Shown here: piece after piece, positions 59,825 through 64,000 of the stretch
How positions within the stretch are numbered: position 1 is the first letter of the stretch
Layout of the letters: each line of letters starts with the position of its first letter
The notes under the pieces: generated by a model
What the model saw: only the letters and a program-made list of their open reading frames with translations
The model's database searches: none
Told to the model about the DNA's origin: nothing
Assembly: GCF_900104925.1 (NCBI RefSeq)
Contig: NZ_LT629735.1
Coordinates: forward strand, 2,388,291-2,452,290
Direction: 5' to 3'
Source: Opitutus sp. GAS368
GTDB taxonomy: Bacteria > Verrucomicrobiota > Verrucomicrobiia > Opitutales > Opitutaceae
DNA length: 64,000 nt
Made by a program: the position numbers and the translations under genes

Positions 59825-61522
59825 ATGAATCTTTCCTGGATAGATATTACCATCATCGCGATCTACCTCATCGGGATCACCGCCTTTGGCATCTGGGTGG
59901 GATACCGCAAAGGGGCGACCACCGAACAATACTTTCTCGCGGGAAAATCGCTGGGTTGGTTCACCGTCGGCGCGGCGGTCTTCACTTCGAACATCTCGAC
60001 TTTGCACCTAGTCGGTTTGGCCGCCGGTGGGGCGAAGGAAGGGATGGTCATCGGCAACTTCGAGTGGATGGCCTGCTTCACCCTGGTCCTGCTGGCGCTG
60101 CTTTTCGCTCCCTTCTACATCAAGACGGGGGTCGCGACCCTGCCGGAATTCATGGAGCGGAGGTATTGCCCCGCCGCCCGCACCTTTCTCGCGGTCATTG
60201 GATTGCTTGGAGCGCTGCTCATCCACATCGGGATCAGCCTGTTCGCCGCCGCGAAGGTCTTTGAAAGTTTTCTGGGCGTGCCCATGTATGGCACGATCAT
60301 CGTGCTTTCCCTGTTCACCGTCACCTACACGGCCTTGGGCGGGCTCAAGGCCGTGGTCATGACCGAGAACATCCAGGTGGGATTGCTGCTGGGTGGCGCC
60401 GTGCTGGTGACGGTCCTGGGCCTGCGGGCCTTGCCGGGCGCCGGGGTGCCGGATATCGCCGCGTTCAAGGCCGTGGTTTTCCCGGGTCAGTTGAACATGT
60501 TGCAGCCGATCACGAATGCCGACGGAGCCCTCAACGGGTTTTCCTGGCTGGGGGTGATTCTCGGTTATCCCATCCTGGGGATTTGGTATTGGTGCGCTGA
60601 TCAGACCCATGTGCAGCGTGTGCTCGGATCGAAAAACCTGCTGGCGGGGCAAAACGGGGCCTTGTTCGCTGGATTCCTCAAGATCACTCCGGTGTTCCTG
60701 ATGGTTTTCCCCGGCGTCATCGGCTATGTCCTCTGGCAGCGCGGAGCAATCCACCTGCCCAATTTACCGGGGACGAACAGTCCCGATTACAACACCATGC
60801 TGCCGGTGCTGATCAACCACCTGGTCCCGGTCGGCTTGAAGGGCCTGCTGGCCGCCTGCATGGCGGCGGCGTTGATGAGCTGCATGGCGGCGGCGCTGAA
60901 CAGTTGCGCCACGTTGATCTCCATGGACATTGTCAAACGCCACCGGCCGGACACGCCCGATGACCGCGTGGTTCGGATTGGCCGGATCACCACGGGCGTC
61001 ATCATGGTTCTCGCCATGCTTTGGTCGACGCAGGGCGACCAGTTCGGAACGATCTTTGAGGCGATCAACAAAATCCCCATGACCTTCGCGCCGGCGGTCA
61101 CCACGGTGTTTGTGCTCGGCGTAATGTGGAAGCGCGGGACGAAGCAGGCGGCGATGGCGACGCTCTATGCCGGATCGCTCATCGGCGCGGTCTATTTCGT
61201 GTCCGATCTGCCGGGTATCGGGAGGATGCTCCTGGGGGCGGATCGTCTGCCGGTGGGCTTTGCGGGGCTGATCACGGACCATGCCAACGGCCTGGGCATT
61301 CCCTTCATGCTGGTCGGCCCCATGCTCGCGGCGGTTTGTGTTCTCATCTATGTCGTGACGAGCCTGCTGACCCCGACGATGGATCAGGAGGAAGTGGCCA
61401 AGGTCTGTTGGAATCGTCCGTGGGATTTTCTCGCGGGGCGGCTCATCGGGCCGCACGATCCCCGGGTGCTGGCGGTTCTCCTGCTGGCCGCGGTGGGATT
61501 TCTTTACTACCAATTGCGGTAA
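59825..61522 (+). CDS. Sodium:solute symporter (SSS family), sugar type
   Basis: A 565-residue inner-membrane transporter with 13-14 predicted helices. Family marks include YFLAGKSLGWFTVGAAVFTS followed by NISTLHLVG, WMACFTLVLLALLFAPFY, TYTALGGLKAVVMTENIQ, WYWCADQTHVQRVLGSKNL and AALMSCMAAALNSCATLISM, as in SGLT-type sodium/sugar carriers. It starts six bases after the dehydrogenase gene and ends 11 bases before the aldo/keto reductase gene. That makes it the likely importer of the L-sugar handled by these enzymes. Confidence 0.93.
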   Translation: MNLSWIDITIIAIYLIGITAFGIWVGYRKGATTEQYFLAGKSLGWFTVGAAVFTSNISTLHLVGLAAGGAKEGMVIGNFEWMACFTLVLLALLFAPFYIKTGVATLPEFMERRYCPAARTFLAVIGLLGALLIHIGISLFAAAKVFESFLGVPMYGTIIVLSLFTVTYTALGGLKAVVMTENIQVGLLLGGAVLVTVLGLRALPGAGVPDIAAFKAVVFPGQLNMLQPITNADGALNGFSWLGVILGYPILGIWYWCADQTHVQRVLGSKNLLAGQNGALFAGFLKITPVFLMVFPGVIGYVLWQRGAIHLPNLPGTNSPDYNTMLPVLINHLVPVGLKGLLAACMAAALMSCMAAALNSCATLISMDIVKRHRPDTPDDRVVRIGRITTGVIMVLAMLWSTQGDQFGTIFEAINKIPMTFAPAVTTVFVLGVMWKRGTKQAAMATLYAGSLIGAVYFVSDLPGIGRMLLGADRLPVGFAGLITDHANGLGIPFMLVGPMLAAVCVLIYVVTSLLTPTMDQEEVAKVCWNRPWDFLAGRLIGPHDPRVLAVLLLAAVGFLYYQLR

Positions 61523-61533
61523 TCCGCTCCGAG

Positions 61534-62472
61534 ATGAAATACCAGCCGCTCGGCCACCTGGGGCCCAAAGTATCCTCCCTCAGTTTTGGAGCGTCCGCCT
61601 TGGGCGGCGTCTTCCGGACCGTGGATGAGGCGCGGGCCATCGAGGCGGTGCACGCCGCGCTGGAGTGCGGCATCAATTACTTCGATGTGGCACCGGCCTA
61701 TGGCGGCACGCGCGCAGAAGCGGTGTTGGGGAAAGCGTTGCGGGGCATCAGTCGGGATCGCTACTTCCTTTCGACCAAGGTGGGGAAATACACCGCGCCG
61801 GGCCAGTATGGCAGCGATACGCTCGATTACTCCCGCACCCGCATTCGCGCCTCGCTGGAGGAAAGTGCCGCCAGGTTGGGAACCGATTATTTTGATGTCC
61901 TGCACCTGCATGATATCGAATACCAGGCCCGCCAGCATGTGGAACGGGCGCTGACCGAGGGACTCGTCGCCGTGCGGGAGCTGAAGCGGGAAGGACGGAT
62001 CGGGGCCGTGAGCTTCGGCGTCTATCCGCTCGATTTATGGCGCCGGATTTTCACGGACTACGACGTGGACGCTGCGCTGGTGCATAATCATTACTGCCTC
62101 AATGACACGACGCTGCTGGATCTGCTGCCGCTGGCGAGAACCCGGCGCATCGGCATCATCAACGCGTCACCCTTTGGCAGCGGCTTGTTGACCGAGGCCG
62201 GTCCGGCGAGCTGGCATCCGGCGACGGCCGCGGATCGCGCGGTATTCCGAGCGGCCGCGGAGTTCTGTCAACGCGAGGGTTATTCGATCTCGAAGCTGGC
62301 ATTGCAGTTTTCCAGCCAGCATCCGGAGATACCCACGACAATGTTCAGTTCCGCCAATCCGGACTCCGTGCGTCGCAATGTCCTCTGGCACGAGGAACCT
62401 TATGATGCCGGGCTTGTGGCGCAGGTGCAGAAGATTTTGAAACCCGTTCGAAACAAACAGTGGAGTTACTAA
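61534..62472 (+). CDS. Aldo/keto reductase, L-galactose/L-fucose 1-dehydrogenase-like
   Basis: A 312-residue aldo/keto reductase with SSLSFGASALGGVFRTVDE, CGINYFDVAPAYGGTRAEAV (catalytic Asp and Tyr), RYFLSTKVGKY (Lys) and FDVLHLHDIEY (His). These stretches are close to plant L-galactose dehydrogenase and bacterial L-fucose/D-threo-aldose 1-dehydrogenases, which oxidise the anomeric carbon to a lactone. The ATG at MKYQPLGHLGPKV follows the symporter stop by 11 bases. With the lactonase and the CGSDIHYY dehydrogenase it completes a three-step oxidation route. Confidence 0.88.
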   Translation: MKYQPLGHLGPKVSSLSFGASALGGVFRTVDEARAIEAVHAALECGINYFDVAPAYGGTRAEAVLGKALRGISRDRYFLSTKVGKYTAPGQYGSDTLDYSRTRIRASLEESAARLGTDYFDVLHLHDIEYQARQHVERALTEGLVAVRELKREGRIGAVSFGVYPLDLWRRIFTDYDVDAALVHNHYCLNDTTLLDLLPLARTRRIGIINASPFGSGLLTEAGPASWHPATAADRAVFRAAAEFCQREGYSISKLALQFSSQHPEIPTTMFSSANPDSVRRNVLWHEEPYDAGLVAQVQKILKPVRNKQWSY

Positions 62473-62499
62473 CCTTCCCGGTGCCGCCCCCAGGCCTTT

Positions 62500-64000
62500 A
62501 TGTCTACCCCTACCACCCTGCCGACTGCGCCTAAACACGAGATGGCTCCCGAGGACCGCGTGCCATTGCGGCAGAAATTTGCTTACAGCTTGGGGGCTTG
62601 CCACGACGTCTGGGGGCATTGGTTGTATCCCAATCTCGTAAATACGGTCTTCGTCATTTATCTAGGTGTCTCCCCCGTGCTCGTTGGGCTGGCGATGATG
62701 TTGAATCGGCTTTTCGACGCCGTTTCGGATCCGATCTTTGGGCGAATCTCAGACAACACCCGGACGCGTTACGGCCGGCGTCGTCCCTTCATTCTGGTCG
62801 GAGGTGTTCTTGCCGGGCTGGGCATGCCGATGCTGTTCTTCGTTGGCAGGGGTTGGAGCGATCAGGCCTATTTCTGGTTCATCATCGTATCCTCGGCGGT
62901 GTTCATCCCGGTAATGAGTTCGTTCAACATGGCCTACCAGAGTCTGGGGGCGGAGATGACGCCCGACTACAATGAGCGCACCAACCTATATTCGTTCCGG
63001 TTTGCATTCCAGAAGATCCCAGAGTTCATGATCTACGGCGCGCCTTGGTTTACGACGCTGGTTGTCTGGGTGGGTGCGACGCATGCTGATCTGGGAGGGC
63101 GCTTGGGGCGTCTGCTGACCACGGGCGCCGCTTGGCACAACGCCGCGGCGGACCAGCGGCCCAACGTCGTGTTAGGGGCTCAGGTCTGTTTTGCAGTCCT
63201 TGGCCTGGTCATGATCTTCACCGCGATCATTTCTTTCCTGCTGCTGCGCGAGCGCTACTATGACAAGGTGGTGGAACGGAACCAGGGGAAGATCTCTCTA
63301 AAGGAGGCGCTGGTGGAGACGTTCAAGTGCCGACCGTTCAGGATGCTTCTGCTTATGGTCGTTTCGTTCGCCGCAGGTCAGAGCATGGTGGGAGGATTGG
63401 CCTACTACACCGCGATCTACCATGTATGTGGTGGCGATCTGGCCCGCGGCAACGGCTGGTGGACGATCATGGGGGTCACGAATTCGCTGATGGCGGTGGT
63501 CGGCCTGCTGATCTGTGGCGCGATCTCAAAACGGTTAGGTAAACGTCACACTATCATAGGAGCGCTGTTCTTTTCGGTCGCGATGTATGTCGCCACCTGG
63601 TGGCTGTTCAGTCCGCGCTTTCCGTGGCTCATGCCCATCATCTGGGGGTTGGTGGGCGGCGCGGGCGCCACCGGTATCTGGATGCTGTTCAGTTCAATGC
63701 AGGCGGACGTCATGGATTTCGACGAGTTGGCCACCGGCAAACGGCGAGAAGGTGCGTTCGGGGCGTGCTCCTCGTGGCTGATCAAGGCCGGTCTGGCGCT
63801 TGGCACGGGTGGCACGAACATGCTCCTCCCGCTGACAGGCTTCGACGCCAAGCTCGCCGGAGCGCAGTCGGAACACACGGTCACGCTGATCCGTTTGATG
63901 CTGATGGCTGTTCCTGTTGTCGGTCTCCTGCTGGCCATCGTTTTCATTGTCCGCTATCCGCTCAGCCATCTCAGGATGATCGAAATTCGCGAGCAACTGG
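62500..64000 (+). CDS. GPH-family (MelB-like) sugar:cation MFS transporter, 3' end outside window
   Basis: About 500 codons of a 12-helix major-facilitator protein of the glycoside-pentoside-hexuronide:cation symporter family. The N-terminal signature LGACHDVWGHWLYP is followed by LNRLFDAVSDPIFGRISDNT, then RTRYGRRRPFILVGG, the usual GPH loop. A later conserved block is MQADVMDFDELATGKRREGA. There is an extra hydrophilic loop of about 40 residues near residues 190-230. The gene runs off the right edge. It follows the aldo/keto reductase by 27 bases and likely imports a hexuronate, pentose or oligosaccharide for the same locus. Confidence 0.92.
   Translation, partial: MSTPTTLPTAPKHEMAPEDRVPLRQKFAYSLGACHDVWGHWLYPNLVNTVFVIYLGVSPVLVGLAMMLNRLFDAVSDPIFGRISDNTRTRYGRRRPFILVGGVLAGLGMPMLFFVGRGWSDQAYFWFIIVSSAVFIPVMSSFNMAYQSLGAEMTPDYNERTNLYSFRFAFQKIPEFMIYGAPWFTTLVVWVGATHADLGGRLGRLLTTGAAWHNAAADQRPNVVLGAQVCFAVLGLVMIFTAIISFLLLRERYYDKVVERNQGKISLKEALVETFKCRPFRMLLLMVVSFAAGQSMVGGLAYYTAIYHVCGGDLARGNGWWTIMGVTNSLMAVVGLLICGAISKRLGKRHTIIGALFFSVAMYVATWWLFSPRFPWLMPIIWGLVGGAGATGIWMLFSSMQADVMDFDELATGKRREGAFGACSSWLIKAGLALGTGGTNMLLPLTGFDAKLAGAQSEHTVTLIRLMLMAVPVVGLLLAIVFIVRYPLSHLRMIEIREQL

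Noticed and set aside
1-64000. CRISPR arrays, prophage genes, intact insertion sequences, rRNA operons
   Set aside because: Looked for regularly spaced repeats, transposase or integrase motifs and rRNA-like sequence on both strands; none was recognised.

Overview
The window is GC-rich DNA from a Gram-negative bacterium, most likely a verrucomicrobium of the Opitutaceae. The best single clue is the TonB-dependent receptor at 50.6-53.6 kb: its mature N-terminus carries the LSPF-x-V ... D-x-GY-x-A ... GTR pattern I associate with this family, and it ends in a terminal Phe. Supporting clues are an inositol (iol) locus, LamG-type secreted proteins, a cytochrome c/PHM-like copper protein and many carbohydrate-active enzymes. 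The taxonomic call is inference; no rRNA gene is present. I found no CRISPR array, prophage or intact insertion sequence.

Layout. 0-7 kb holds housekeeping and regulation: the 5' part of a UvrD/PcrA helicase, frr, pyrH, a VOC protein, a secreted LamG protein, a secreted protein with two TonB-C-like domains, and a three-gene module ordered like cnrYXH (membrane anti-sigma candidate, periplasmic sensor, ECF sigma factor). 7-11.6 kb holds a degenerate tRNA 3' half, a cytochrome c/sorbosone-dehydrogenase-like enzyme, a beta-hydroxyacid dehydrogenase, an aldo/keto reductase and a scar of two broken transport genes. 11.6-17.4 kb is a two-component cluster: a four-PAS hybrid kinase, a membrane kinase, a FixJ-like regulator and a stand-alone receiver. 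17.8-20.9 kb has an aldo/keto reductase, a LysR regulator and an alpha/beta hydrolase.

21.7-36.5 kb is a long run of minus-strand genes. Transcribed from high to low coordinates it encodes a ferritin-like di-iron protein, a Gfo/Idh/MocA oxidoreductase, IolB, IolD, IolE, a transaldolase-family protein, IolA/MmsA, IolG and an SDR, followed by a molybdoenzyme cassette (YdeP-like, FdhD, MOSC, MobA). IolC and IolJ are absent; the transaldolase-like class I aldolase may replace them. 36.8-45.8 kb adds a PA14-containing GH31 (probably an alpha-xylosidase), a secreted LamG protein of unknown function, and a PhyH dioxygenase, aldo/keto reductase, creatininase-family and medium-chain dehydrogenase operon. 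An AraC regulator lies divergently at 46.1 kb. The operon headed by the ferritin-like gene and the one headed by the dioxygenase share a promoter-like block with identical internal spacing, which suggests co-regulation.

47-49 kb encodes a cytochrome c/PHM-like protein and a redoxin partner. 49.1-64 kb is a plant-glycan utilisation locus: LacI regulator, TonB-dependent receptor, GH43, GH3, then lactonase, zinc dehydrogenase, sodium symporter and aldo/keto reductase. The last set matches the known L-galactose-to-D-tagaturonate (or L-fucose oxidation) route. A GPH sugar transporter runs off the end. Overall the second half describes a bacterium that imports and trims plant oligosaccharides and oxidises minor sugars and cyclitols.
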